Origin: Arcanobacterium haemolyticum DSM 20595
GTDB taxonomy: Bacteria; Actinomycetota; Actinomycetes; Actinomycetales; Actinomycetaceae
Reading direction: 5' to 3'
Length of the DNA stretch: 64,000 nt
Assembly (NCBI RefSeq): GCF_000092365.1
Contig: NC_014218.1
Location: 1,798,001-1,862,000, forward strand
Made by a program: the position numbers and the translations under genes. Every line of letters starts with the position of its first letter. Position 1 is the stretch's first letter. Shown in pieces: positions 28,845 to 37,816 of this stretch. The notes beneath the pieces are model-generated. The model saw only the letters and a list, made by a program, of their open reading frames with translations, ran no database searches and was not told the origin of the DNA.

Positions 28845-30523
28845 CTAGCGCGCAAATCATTTTTATTTTCATTCTCGCTCTTGGAGGGTTTTGGGCGGGC
28901 GATAAAATCTCCTACCAAATACGAACAGACCTAGAAGCCGGATATGAAATAGCCCAAGTACTCGATAGATTCTGGCTAGACCTCAACAATCCGTTCCACC
29001 TCTCACTAGAAAAAGTTGACCTGCTCGTAGGACTGGGCACAATCGCTCTTATTGGGCTGGTATGGGCGTACAACAGTGTTGCTAAAGGCACTCGCCGTCA
29101 AGGCGAAGAACACGGATCAGCCGCTTGGGCACGGCCATCTCAAATACACCCATTCAAGGATAAGAAGCGCTCCAACAACATCCTCTTCACGGCCAGCGAG
29201 TCGCTATCGCTCGATTCTCGTAAAACGCAGCGTAACCTTAATGCGCTCGTTATTGGCTCGTCGGGTTCAGGTAAATCCCGCTATTTCGTCTTACCAAATC
29301 TCCATCAAGCTAATACGTCGTTTGTCGTCACTGATCCTAAAGGGGAGCTGGCAGCGCAAACAACCCCCTACTTAGAACAGCAAGGCTATAAAGTCCGCTG
29401 CCTAAACCTCATTGATCCTGGACTATCGTGCACCTACAATCCATTGGCTTACTTCAACGACGCACAGCCAGAAGTAGACGTGATGATCATGACGGAAAAC
29501 TTCATCACCAACACCACAGGCAAAAAGAATGCCGGTGGAGATTTTTGGGAAAAAGCAGAACGAGCGCTACTCAATGCACTCATTTCCTACATCTACTTCA
29601 CTAAAGGCAAGGATGGCACTCTGATCGACGTCGTTGACCTGTTGGCCAAGATGCAAGCATCTGAATCTAACGAAGAGCTTAAATCTGACGTCGATTATAT
29701 TTTCGATGCAATCACTGAAACAATCAATGAATACGATAACGATGATGAACAAGATCAGTGGGGGCAAGAAGCTGTAGACGCACTCAACGGCCTACGTTTC
29801 GCTGCATCACAGTACAACACCTACACTCAAGGTGCCGGAGAAACCAAGAAAAGCGTTATCATCTCCCTCGGAGTACGCATGGCGCCATTACACATGGCGC
29901 CAATACGAAAACTTCTCGCCACAGACACAATAGAATTTGATCGCGTTGGCCAAGAAAAGACTGCCCTATTCCTGATCATTCCAGACACACACGCAGCATT
30001 TACGTTCCTAGTATCTATCTTCTATGAGCAATTCTTTGAAAAATCCATCTATATAGCCGACCACACACCAGAACGACGGCTACCCTATCTTGTCCAGTGC
30101 TTCATGGACGAGTTTGCCAACATCGGAAAAATGCCATCATTTGAACGCAAGATCGCCGTTATGCGAAGCCGTGGAATCTCAACGTCGATCATCATTCAGA
30201 ACTTCTCCCAAGGCAAAGCACTTTATAAGGACGATTGGGAAACCATCGTTGGTAACTGCGACTCGCTTTTATTCCTCGGTGGTAACGAGAAATCAACCAC
30301 TGAATACATTTCTAAGCTCGTTGGTAAACAAACACTGGCATCTACCGACACATCTGAGTCAAAAGGTCGTAACGGGTCATGGACACTGCAAAATCGCACC
30401 CTTGGCCGCGACCTCATAACCCCCGATGAAGTCGGGCGCATGGACGGCCTTAAATGCATCTATGTATTACGCGGCTTGCCACCGTTCTTTTCTAGTAAGC
30501 TACTAGCCCCAAAGCTAAAATAG
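28841..30523 (+). CDS. VirD4/TraG-type type IV coupling protein
   Basis: Membrane ATPase, 560 residues, linking the relaxosome to the secretion channel. One N-terminal membrane segment (about residues 3-18) and a second near 65-80 precede Walker A VIGSSGSGKSRYFVLPNL, the VVTDPKGELAAQT block, Walker B FMDEFANIGKMP and the arginine-containing MRSRGISTSIIIQ strand. The start overlaps the previous gene (ATGA). It ends 1 bp before the convergent DUF2335 gene, with no terminator between. Confidence 0.93.
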   Translation: MTSAQIIFIFILALGGFWAGDKISYQIRTDLEAGYEIAQVLDRFWLDLNNPFHLSLEKVDLLVGLGTIALIGLVWAYNSVAKGTRRQGEEHGSAAWARPSQIHPFKDKKRSNNILFTASESLSLDSRKTQRNLNALVIGSSGSGKSRYFVLPNLHQANTSFVVTDPKGELAAQTTPYLEQQGYKVRCLNLIDPGLSCTYNPLAYFNDAQPEVDVMIMTENFITNTTGKKNAGGDFWEKAERALLNALISYIYFTKGKDGTLIDVVDLLAKMQASESNEELKSDVDYIFDAITETINEYDNDDEQDQWGQEAVDALNGLRFAASQYNTYTQGAGETKKSVIISLGVRMAPLHMAPIRKLLATDTIEFDRVGQEKTALFLIIPDTHAAFTFLVSIFYEQFFEKSIYIADHTPERRLPYLVQCFMDEFANIGKMPSFERKIAVMRSRGISTSIIIQNFSQGKALYKDDWETIVGNCDSLLFLGGNEKSTTEYISKLVGKQTLASTDTSESKGRNGSWTLQNRTLGRDLITPDEVGRMDGLKCIYVLRGLPPFFSSKLLAPKLK

Positions 30524-30524
30524 G

Positions 30525-31172
30525 CTACTCTTCCTTATCACTGGTACCTTTAACTCTTTGCCAAGCAGCCACAAATGATGGCGACGCGGTCATCAACGCC
30601 ATCAAAACGCCGCTAATTGCAACCCAATTTACGTTATACACCAATCCCATTGTGATTATAAAAAAACCACCTAAGACAGCAACAAAATGTGAAGAAGAAA
30701 CGACCTGCAGTGCGTGGCTTTCAGCCTTCTTTTCAATCGTTTCATTCTTTATCCGCTCACCGTTTTGCCTTAATCCCTCTTCAGCCATAGCCATTATTCT
30801 GTCCGCTGCTCCTGGCAAAACTTGTTCATAACGAGCAAAATCATCACAAGCTGGCAACGGACCACTATATTGAACGGAGTGCCCAACTACACGAGTCACG
30901 AGTTCATTACTAATGTCTTCGCCCTGGGCTAAAGCTTGAACAACCTGTCCAATTGTCGGTTCTTTCGGAGCTATATCTAGCGATTCTTTTTTTGAGTCGC
31001 GTCCATCGCCGAACGGAGTAACTGACCCGTCTGCATCCACGCCACCGCCACTGGATTGGTGAACACTATCTGGCTGCGATATTTCTTGTTCTTGCGGGGA
31101 TCTGGATTCGCTATGATCTGGTATGCTTTCCGAGTTCCGCGAAGTGTTGCTCTGCTCATCTCCATGATGCAC
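30525..31172 (-). CDS. DUF2335 membrane protein
   Basis: A 215-residue protein. The first 95 residues are Ser/Glu/Gln-rich and probably disordered. The core YSGPLPACDDFARYEQVLPG and AADRIMAMAEEGLRQNGERI matches DUF2335, followed by two hydrophobic helices (about residues 160-200) and a charged tail. DUF2335 proteins are common on mobile elements and have no known function. It lies at the 3' end of the minus-strand secretion operon but is separated from it by about 190 bp without a gene. Confidence 0.75.
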   Translation of the reverse strand: MHHGDEQSNTSRNSESIPDHSESRSPQEQEISQPDSVHQSSGGGVDADGSVTPFGDGRDSKKESLDIAPKEPTIGQVVQALAQGEDISNELVTRVVGHSVQYSGPLPACDDFARYEQVLPGAADRIMAMAEEGLRQNGERIKNETIEKKAESHALQVVSSSHFVAVLGGFFIITMGLVYNVNWVAISGVLMALMTASPSFVAAWQRVKGTSDKEE

Positions 31173-31359
31173 AGTCTCTCCTTAAACTAAACCCTATATA
31201 GAAGCATCTATTCGAGATAATAGCACACTTCAAACTACTTTCAAATACTTCATTCTGCGCTAATATGTTCATTTCTTCTATTAGCATCTATCCTCTAGCT
31301 TCTTCCAGCTACTACATTGCGGTAAGTACTTTAAAGCACCTCTTCAGTACACTATCTCC

Positions 31360-32172
31360 TCAGCTTTCACCTACCAACGCTTTAGCGAATTTTCCGGAGG
31401 ATAGAACAAGGAATATAAACCCGATTGGAACCGCTATGAGGTTTACGAAGTTCGCCATGACATCGCGTACTGTTGGGTTTTCTCCTAGATCTGTACCAGC
31501 TCCTTGGAATTTGGCAAAGATGATCAGGACAAGGATGATCGTGAAACCGTGAAGCATGGCCGTTGCATACTTCTTGAGATATCCGATCGAAATTTGTTTT
31601 GTGTCGGTATGACCTAAGAATGCTAACGGTAGAGTTGCCCCAGCAGAAAGTATGTATATCTCAGCAAATCGCAAGAGAACAACGAGTTTTACGACGACGC
31701 CACCAATCATTGAAATCAGCCAGGGCAAGAAAAGAATGATCATTGCACCGATCATACCTAGAGTGTCCATATCAAGATCACCTATATTGACGGGGTTAGA
31801 CTGTATGACTGTTGCATGCTTTTTCAACCCGTTAATAAGTGTTTCGCCAGCTTCGTTAATAGCTTTGAGAATTAGATCTACGTTTTGAATAGCGACAATA
31901 AGAAGTGCAGCCTTAATCATGATCGTCCCGATCACTTGCACGCCCATCTTTGAGTCGCCTTCAAATTTTGTTGATACTCGCGCTAGCTCTAACACGAGGA
32001 TGATGGCCACGACTGACGCGGCCACGGGCTTAACGACTGTGGAGTTTACTGTGAGAGCTACTTGATAGGCAGATGCGCTATATCCTGCAACGCTATCGTA
32101 AAGCCCATCTGTATGGTTGAAGAATCCATTTCCTAGGATATCTTCGAGCATTTTCTTTATGTATTCTTCCAT
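31360..32172 (-). CDS. VirB6/TrbL-like conjugation membrane protein
   Basis: A 270-residue inner-membrane channel protein. About six hydrophobic helices: VVKPVAASVVAIILVLELAR near 45-65, then IKAALLIVAIQNVDLIL, IGAMIILFLPWLISMIGGVV, LRFAEIYILSAGATLPLAFL, a C-terminal pair LHGFTIILVLIIFA and LIAVPIGFIFLVLSS. The pattern is that of the VirB6-like proteins of Gram-positive conjugation systems. It follows the SLT-CHAP gene with a 4-bp gap. Confidence 0.82.
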   Translation of the reverse strand: MEEYIKKMLEDILGNGFFNHTDGLYDSVAGYSASAYQVALTVNSTVVKPVAASVVAIILVLELARVSTKFEGDSKMGVQVIGTIMIKAALLIVAIQNVDLILKAINEAGETLINGLKKHATVIQSNPVNIGDLDMDTLGMIGAMIILFLPWLISMIGGVVVKLVVLLRFAEIYILSAGATLPLAFLGHTDTKQISIGYLKKYATAMLHGFTIILVLIIFAKFQGAGTDLGENPTVRDVMANFVNLIAVPIGFIFLVLSSGKFAKALVGES

Positions 32173-32176
32173 CTTC

Positions 32177-33820
32177 TCAGCCTCCTAAAGCTGGATTATG
32201 ACGGATAACTACACGTCCAGCGTTCATCATTGGACGCAATTGCTGTGCAGGTAGAACACGAACAAAATATTCGCCACCGCCGTAGTTTTCTGTGGTGATC
32301 GTGCCGTCAGGCGCCACTGAGGAAACATATGCCACATGGCCAAATTGAGCGGAACTACCAAAGGCTCCTGGCTTGAACGAGATAACATCTCCGGGCTTTG
32401 CTTGCTCTGGTGATCGAACCGTTCCCCAGCCAGGCATATTTTCTGGATTTCCCCATTGACCACCGTTACCGCCTGCTGGGGTTAAAAATGGATACGTGTA
32501 ATGCCATTGAGTCCCTTTACCTTGATAGGTCACACCCATATCTCGGTTCACTCGCCAGAAAACAAAATCAGTGCAGTTTCCGAAGTAGTAACGCGTTTCG
32601 TAGTTAGGGGTATTGTAGACGCCGGTAACATTACCTGCTGCGTCTCGCACGAGATCTTTCCATGGGTAATCATCCCCTGCACCACCAACCGATCCTGCTG
32701 AAACGACCGCATATTTAGTGGCAGCAAGTTCTTTGATCCGCTTGACATAATTTTGAGTCTCAGCAAATGGTGGGATTCCATGGAACGTCAAAACGTTTCC
32801 TAGACCAGCATTATATGCAGCTAATGCTAGATCAATTGACCCACTCAGCCCGTGGCGTTTAAGTGCTTCGACTTGGCCGCACATATAGTGGCCTTGAGAA
32901 ATAATCGCATCGGCTGGATCAAACGGATCAGCTTTACCGTCACCATTTCCGTCACGGCCAACAGATGCCCACGTCCCTGGCATAAATTGACTTATACCTT
33001 GAGCACCAACTGGAGACTGCGCTTTGGGATTCCAGCCCGATTCTGTATCAATCTGCGCAGCAATGATCGACGGAGTGACTTCCGGACAAATTGATCCTGC
33101 ATCCAGAACATACTTCGCATATTGTGGCGGAACATTAACCGACAGCTCAGATTTCTTTTGCTCTTCTAAATACATTCCAGTGATCCACGAAGGAAGAATA
33201 GAAACCAAAGCCATAAGCGCAACAACCACTGAAACAATCGCCATAATAATAGGCGTAGTGCCTGACGCTAATACCGTTGCTACCCTTTGCATCACGGCCA
33301 TCGTGACCTTAGTTATAGCTTCAGCACTACGATTAACAAACGATGCACGAGTTTTCCCTACACCGGTTTTCGCTGCGTTTCGCCGACCTTGCTGCTTAGC
33401 TACACGCATATTTCGCTTTGCTGCCCGAGACGCACTTGCGCCAGCTTTCTTCACACCTTTCCAACCAGTTCGAGCAACAAACTTTGAAGCCGACGTCGAA
33501 AGATGCACACCATCAGCCGCGCGACGAGAACCAAATTGAGAAAGTATCGACTTAATTGTGTCGCTACCGTCATCCGTGGTGGACTGACCGTCTTTTATAT
33601 GAACGTGAGAATACTTAGCCCCTGATTTGAGCCCGCCGTAGACTTTTCCGCCAATGAAGACTCCAGTCTTACCAACGGCCTTCCCAGCCTTGCCACCACG
33701 TTTAGCCTTTTTTATCGCAGATGCCTTTGACACATACTCCGGCTGACGGAAAGGGGAAGTATCCCGGCGCACATGCTGGGATACCAGATTTACTGAACCA
33801 ACTTCCCTAAATCGTGCCAT
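32177..33820 (-). CDS. VirB1-like cell-wall hydrolase, SLT plus CHAP domains
   Basis: A 547-residue membrane-anchored enzyme that should open the peptidoglycan for the transfer channel. Residues 1-185 are a basic cytoplasmic region, then a membrane helix (about 190-220, IIMAIVSVVVALMALVSI). A lytic transglycosylase domain (260-370) has Glu in AQIDTESGWNP and AQGISQFMPGTW and AYNAG motifs. A C-terminal CHAP amidase (400-540) has Cys in YYFGNCTDFVFW and His in FGHVAYVSS. It lies between VirB4 and VirB6-like genes. Confidence 0.9.
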   Translation of the reverse strand: MARFREVGSVNLVSQHVRRDTSPFRQPEYVSKASAIKKAKRGGKAGKAVGKTGVFIGGKVYGGLKSGAKYSHVHIKDGQSTTDDGSDTIKSILSQFGSRRAADGVHLSTSASKFVARTGWKGVKKAGASASRAAKRNMRVAKQQGRRNAAKTGVGKTRASFVNRSAEAITKVTMAVMQRVATVLASGTTPIIMAIVSVVVALMALVSILPSWITGMYLEEQKKSELSVNVPPQYAKYVLDAGSICPEVTPSIIAAQIDTESGWNPKAQSPVGAQGISQFMPGTWASVGRDGNGDGKADPFDPADAIISQGHYMCGQVEALKRHGLSGSIDLALAAYNAGLGNVLTFHGIPPFAETQNYVKRIKELAATKYAVVSAGSVGGAGDDYPWKDLVRDAAGNVTGVYNTPNYETRYYFGNCTDFVFWRVNRDMGVTYQGKGTQWHYTYPFLTPAGGNGGQWGNPENMPGWGTVRSPEQAKPGDVISFKPGAFGSSAQFGHVAYVSSVAPDGTITTENYGGGEYFVRVLPAQQLRPMMNAGRVVIRHNPALGG

Positions 33821-33835
33821 GTCTAAACTCCTAAC

Positions 33836-33872
33836 CTGCCGTACATGCCAGCATGTACGGCAGTGCTGGCAT
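33836..33872. repeat. GCCAGC-type repeat, site D
   Basis: A near-perfect palindrome TGCCGTACATG-CCAG-CATGTACGGCA followed by CTGGCAT lies in the 54-bp gap between the VirB4 and SLT-CHAP genes. It shares TACGGCA and TGCCAGCAT with site A. Confidence 0.55.
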
Positions 33873-33874
33873 TT

Positions 33875-36277
33875 CTAAAAGCCAGATACTTCTTCAAATC
33901 TGGTAGAGAACACTTTGAAAATCCGTTGAGTTGGATCCATCGTGTTATCAAATGGAATAACCGCCTTACCGACTTTCATCAGCCCTCTACCCGGTTCAAC
34001 ATTTGTGAAATAGCTACGTTGCTGGTTTGATAAATGAAGCAGCCCAGCTAGCGCATCTGCATCGGTTGATTGTTGATTGAGTAAGAAAAGTCCGTCTGAA
34101 TTTGACAGCATTAACCGAGCACGCTCATTAATCAGTAGCTCTTCGATGTTCTGTGTAATACCAGTAGCAGCAGCTCCGTATTTACGCACTCGCTTAAACA
34201 TCGATTGGCAATAAGCACCTGCATAGTCATTATTAAAAAGCAGATGGAATTCGTCGATATAAACCCAGGTACGCACACCACGGGCTTTATTCCGAACGAT
34301 CCGTGCCCAGATCTCTTCCAAAACGACCATCATGCCAAAGGTCTGAAGATCCTTCGACAGCTCAGCAATGTCATAAATAGTGACCCGATTGGAAGCATCA
34401 ACATTGGTCTGTCGCGCAAATCCTTGCGCACTGCCTCGCGCATACATCTCTAATCCAGTAGCTACTTCTTGAGCTTCTGCTTCTGGTTCGTGGCGTAGTG
34501 CCTCATAAAGATCCTTAAGCGTTGGTGCTGGAATATCGCTCGTCCAGTATGTGCTATAAAGGCTTGCAACCACGCGATCAATAATCGAGCGTTTAGCAGG
34601 GGTTAGACCGTCTGCACCGCCTAGCAACACTTCACACAAGCTAAGGACAAAACCGCACTTGTTGCGAACCGGATCACCATCAGAGACGCTTGTAAACTCT
34701 TTACTCAAATCCATCGGATTAATGGCATCTTGGGAACCTGCTGAAATAACCACTGTCGTGGCTTTCATTTCTTTTGCTAGAGCTGGATATTCTCGCTCAG
34801 GATCAATAATCAAAATCTCATCATTAGGCCGACGCAGGAATGTTTGATTCATTTCAAACTTGGCAAATTGCGATTTACCAGAACCAGTTGTACCCAAGAT
34901 GAAACCGTTGGAGTTCATCCCTCTAGCACGGTCTGCCATGATTACATTCTTCGATAGCGCATTGATTCCGTAGAAATTACCACTGCGCTCAAGTAACTCT
35001 TGCGTAGTAAATGGGATCATTACTGCACCAACAGCAGTAGTAAGCGTTCGATACATCGGAATCTTACATAATCCCAGCGGCAAGCAAGCGTTGAGCCCGT
35101 CAATCTGCATATATCTGAGATTTTCAAGCGAGCATGAATGCTTTCCAGCAACACGGCGCACGCGTTTAACTGCTTCTTCAAGCTCTTCTTGAGACGCCGC
35201 AGAAACTCCAATAATAATGCGTGTAGTGAACATTTTTTCATTCGACTGCTCTAACTGCTGACGAAGCTCAACAGCCTCAGTATGAGACGCTTCTAGCTCA
35301 TGAGGCACCAGATCAATATCCATATTCTGCTTGGCCAACTTACGGCGTTCATTCGCCATCTGGATATCCATACCGGCAATTTGACGCTTAACGAGATCTA
35401 AACCTTCCGCCTGATCAAGAGGATCAAAATGAATAGACACAGTAAGATCTGCAGGAATTTCAGCTAGCTCTTTCAGAACGCGATCACTCATCCAATTAGG
35501 CATCTTACGCAAGATCATTGTCTGCCAATACCGATCAGCTCCAGAGTAAAGAACCAGCCGATCAGAATCCGTCCGGTCAATCGACCACGGAGAGACAAAG
35601 TTTTTCGTCTTAGTCTTCTGGCCAACCATATCCGCGTAACTGAAATCATTGGGAGCATCCGGCCGCAACATCTGCTGTAGCAACCTCACGCGCTGTTCAC
35701 CGCTAATCTGCTCAGCCCGGCAACCACCAACTTCGCGCAAAGCTGCAATATCCTCAGCTGCCATACGAGACAAGACAATTTTTGCCTCATCAAACGACTC
35801 AGCTTCAATTTGGAGCGTCACATATTTTTCAGTGACCGTATTGTTTCTGCCCGACTCTAATCTGCGCGAAATAAGCTGGTTATACTCATCGCGTTGCGAA
35901 TCAAAACTATCATCTTGAGATGAAAGTTCAATACTCTCCATCAACCGGCCTTTGTCGAGAACGCGATTGACAATAGACACTTGAACATGATGGCCAGCGA
36001 GATGCCCGTTAAGGAAGCGTGCATACTTTTCAACCAGGCCTTCTTGCACCTCATTAGGAGCAAGCTGGTAGTCAATATCAGACAATTCCAGAGTAATTGA
36101 ATACTTATTTCCACCGAGATACGCAATACCCGATTCCGTGATTGCCTCATAATGAATCAAAGACTGGGCATTTTTCTTTTCCTTGCGAGCAACTTTACGC
36201 TGCTCACTATTTTTTTCATTACTTTCAGTTGCCTGCTTCTGGCGGGCAGCTCTTGCGGCTACTCTTTTGCCGACCAT
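33875..36277 (-). CDS. VirB4/TraE-type conjugation ATPase
   Basis: The 800-residue motor of the secretion channel. A charged N-terminal 40 residues precede the VirB4 N-domain (IAYLGGNKYSITLELSDIDY onwards); the C-terminal ATPase has Walker A LGTTGSGKSQFAKFE, the DEILIIDPEREYPALAKEM block, Walker B TWVYIDEFHLLF and the ATGITQNIEELL motif. The ATG has GGAGGAAG four bases upstream and overlaps the PrgI gene by 53 bp. Confidence 0.93.
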   Translation of the reverse strand: MVGKRVAARAARQKQATESNEKNSEQRKVARKEKKNAQSLIHYEAITESGIAYLGGNKYSITLELSDIDYQLAPNEVQEGLVEKYARFLNGHLAGHHVQVSIVNRVLDKGRLMESIELSSQDDSFDSQRDEYNQLISRRLESGRNNTVTEKYVTLQIEAESFDEAKIVLSRMAAEDIAALREVGGCRAEQISGEQRVRLLQQMLRPDAPNDFSYADMVGQKTKTKNFVSPWSIDRTDSDRLVLYSGADRYWQTMILRKMPNWMSDRVLKELAEIPADLTVSIHFDPLDQAEGLDLVKRQIAGMDIQMANERRKLAKQNMDIDLVPHELEASHTEAVELRQQLEQSNEKMFTTRIIIGVSAASQEELEEAVKRVRRVAGKHSCSLENLRYMQIDGLNACLPLGLCKIPMYRTLTTAVGAVMIPFTTQELLERSGNFYGINALSKNVIMADRARGMNSNGFILGTTGSGKSQFAKFEMNQTFLRRPNDEILIIDPEREYPALAKEMKATTVVISAGSQDAINPMDLSKEFTSVSDGDPVRNKCGFVLSLCEVLLGGADGLTPAKRSIIDRVVASLYSTYWTSDIPAPTLKDLYEALRHEPEAEAQEVATGLEMYARGSAQGFARQTNVDASNRVTIYDIAELSKDLQTFGMMVVLEEIWARIVRNKARGVRTWVYIDEFHLLFNNDYAGAYCQSMFKRVRKYGAAATGITQNIEELLINERARLMLSNSDGLFLLNQQSTDADALAGLLHLSNQQRSYFTNVEPGRGLMKVGKAVIPFDNTMDPTQRIFKVFSTRFEEVSGF

Positions 36278-36590
36278 TTTCTTCCTCCATTAAGTCCTGC
36301 TCAAAAACGAATACTTTTTTGCCCTGATGCCAGTCCCACGCATAGCTGAAATACTTTTCGAACGGAACGCCCATAGGGCGCACCCAACCAAGAGCAACAG
36401 CGGGCACTGAAAGTAGCGTCACTATAACAACGCCAAGATTTTCGTACCCTGCGAGATAGCACACTGCGAAGCTGGTGGCGATAAGCGGTGCCGCCACGGC
36501 AGCCACGCCAAGCTGACGCCAGGACATGCCAAACAGCACTCGTGGCTGATACGCGGTAACTTCGCGCGGTACACGTACTTCCAGTGCCAC
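36225..36590 (-). CDS. PrgI family (VirB3-like) conjugation protein
   Basis: A 121-residue membrane protein. The start ALEVRVPREVTAYQPRVLFG and GMSWRQLGVAAVA match PrgI, followed by two membrane helices (about residues 25-75) and WVRPMGVPFEKYFSYAW. I start at GTG 36590, six bases after GGGGG; frames further upstream are not homologous. It overlaps the VirB4 gene by 53 bp and follows the Maff2-like gene by 11 bp. Confidence 0.85.
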   Translation of the reverse strand: MALEVRVPREVTAYQPRVLFGMSWRQLGVAAVAAPLIATSFAVCYLAGYENLGVVIVTLLSVPAVALGWVRPMGVPFEKYFSYAWDWHQGKKVFVFEQDLMEEENGRQKSSRKSCPPEAGN

Positions 36591-36601
36591 ACTGCACCCC
36601 C

Positions 36602-36799
36602 TTAAAGCTGCACCTGTGAAAACAGTGCTGCAGCGGCAATAATCATGCCTCCACCAATGGCCTGCCACATACCGGTTTGAGTCTGAGCACCGTTATGATC
36701 CTTCAAACCCCCCGCAAGGGTAATAACACCCCAAACGCACCATAAACCACCGCCAATAATGGCGAACTTCGTAAATAATGCAATAGCTTGTGCCAGCAT
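36602..36799 (-). CDS. Maff2 family (VirB2/TrbC-like) small membrane protein
   Basis: A 65-residue protein of two hydrophobic helices around a polar loop (GGLKDHNGAQTQTGMWQAI). The pattern VWGVITLAGGLKDHN...GMWQAIGGGMIIAA matches Maff2 proteins found next to PrgI genes in Gram-positive conjugative elements, thought to be the pilin-like VirB2 equivalent. ATG 36799 has AAGGAAAAG upstream. Confidence 0.8.
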   Translation of the reverse strand: MLAQAIALFTKFAIIGGGLWCVWGVITLAGGLKDHNGAQTQTGMWQAIGGGMIIAAAALFSQVQL

Positions 36800-37006
36800 C
36801 TTCTTTTCCTTCCACTAAATGTGTTTACTGATCCGAGCTCGCAGACACCGCCACGAACTCTCTTATTTCATTAGGCACATAATTAACAAACTTCCTAAAA
36901 TGCCCAACGAAATAAAGATTTTGGGTACACTCCTCCACGGTGATGTGTATTTTTCTTTTCTACTCAGGTGTGCTTGACCTAATTGCCGAGTCCAGTGTTA
37001 CGGTAT
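36800..37006. other. gap with a relaxase-gene relic
   Basis: No gene. Positions 36986-37019 match 25952-25985 of the relaxase gene in the same orientation with 32 of 34 bases identical, so a fragment of a second relaxase copy has been left here. Confidence 0.6.
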
Positions 37007-37816
37007 CTATGCGCGAGGCCCACGCAAGAACGGCTCCCAAGGCGAACCGCGAAAGAACGGCTCCCAAGGCGAACCATTTTTGAGCCCATCATCTGGATCA
37101 AGTGCTTGTGGTGCACCTGGATTAATACTCAATGACGCAATACCGTTGTTAAGTTTGCGAGTAGCTTCACGCAGATTATCTTTTGACGCAATAAGATCAT
37201 CTAACAGACTTTGATCATCAGCGGCATTTAGTGCATCACCACGTTTATTGATACGCGCAGTGACTTTCTCCATGTGATCGATCTCGTTTTGAGTAAGCTC
37301 AATCAACCCAGGCTCAACGCCAGTTGACCTAGCAACAGCTGCTTTAGCCTCACTTAAATAGGCTTCAACGCGTTCGACTTCCCTTGCCACTTCAGTCTTA
37401 AAGAACCCAGATTTTATATCCATCGAATGCTGCGCCTTATCCATCCCAGCACGCAAATCCTCGCTGATCTCTTTTATCCGCACCCGGTCATTTTTAAGCG
37501 CCACCAAAGTTTTACTGTCATCACTGACAGAATCAAGATCAATAACCTTGACATCAAAAGCTGCAGCATCCTTATAAGCTTGGCTTACAGGATTACAAGT
37601 AACCTGCGAGCCAGTGATAATCTCACACCGATCCACTACGTCCTTGGCCTGCTTACGTAGATCATCAAACTCTTTCACCTGCTCATTAAAGGTTGGCACC
37701 AAACGAGCAAGCTCTTCTGCATCAGCATCTGGCGTGCGCCACCATGCTAGAGCCACACCAACAACGACGACGCCAGTCAGACCGGCAATCCATTTACGAG
37801 AATTCGCATGCATCAC
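37007..37816 (-). CDS. signal-anchored coiled-coil protein of the conjugation operon
   Basis: A 269-residue protein with an N-terminal membrane anchor (WIAGLTGVVVVGVALAWW, about residues 9-26) and a long helical exterior domain with two cysteines (EIITGSQVTCNP) and heptad-like stretches. The C-terminus carries a tandem 9-residue repeat (GSPWEPFFR / GSPWEPFLR) from a 27-bp duplication, and its stop codon lies in the relaxase relic, so the end looks recently rebuilt. It may be a surface scaffold of the channel; no family is recognised. Confidence 0.7.
   Translation of the reverse strand: MMHANSRKWIAGLTGVVVVGVALAWWRTPDADAEELARLVPTFNEQVKEFDDLRKQAKDVVDRCEIITGSQVTCNPVSQAYKDAAAFDVKVIDLDSVSDDSKTLVALKNDRVRIKEISEDLRAGMDKAQHSMDIKSGFFKTEVAREVERVEAYLSEAKAAVARSTGVEPGLIELTQNEIDHMEKVTARINKRGDALNAADDQSLLDDLIASKDNLREATRKLNNGIASLSINPGAPQALDPDDGLKNGSPWEPFFRGSPWEPFLRGPRA

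Noticed and set aside
31265-31552. 95-codon plus-strand frame
   Set aside because: Mostly antisense to the VirB6-like gene, without a ribosome site or protein-like composition.
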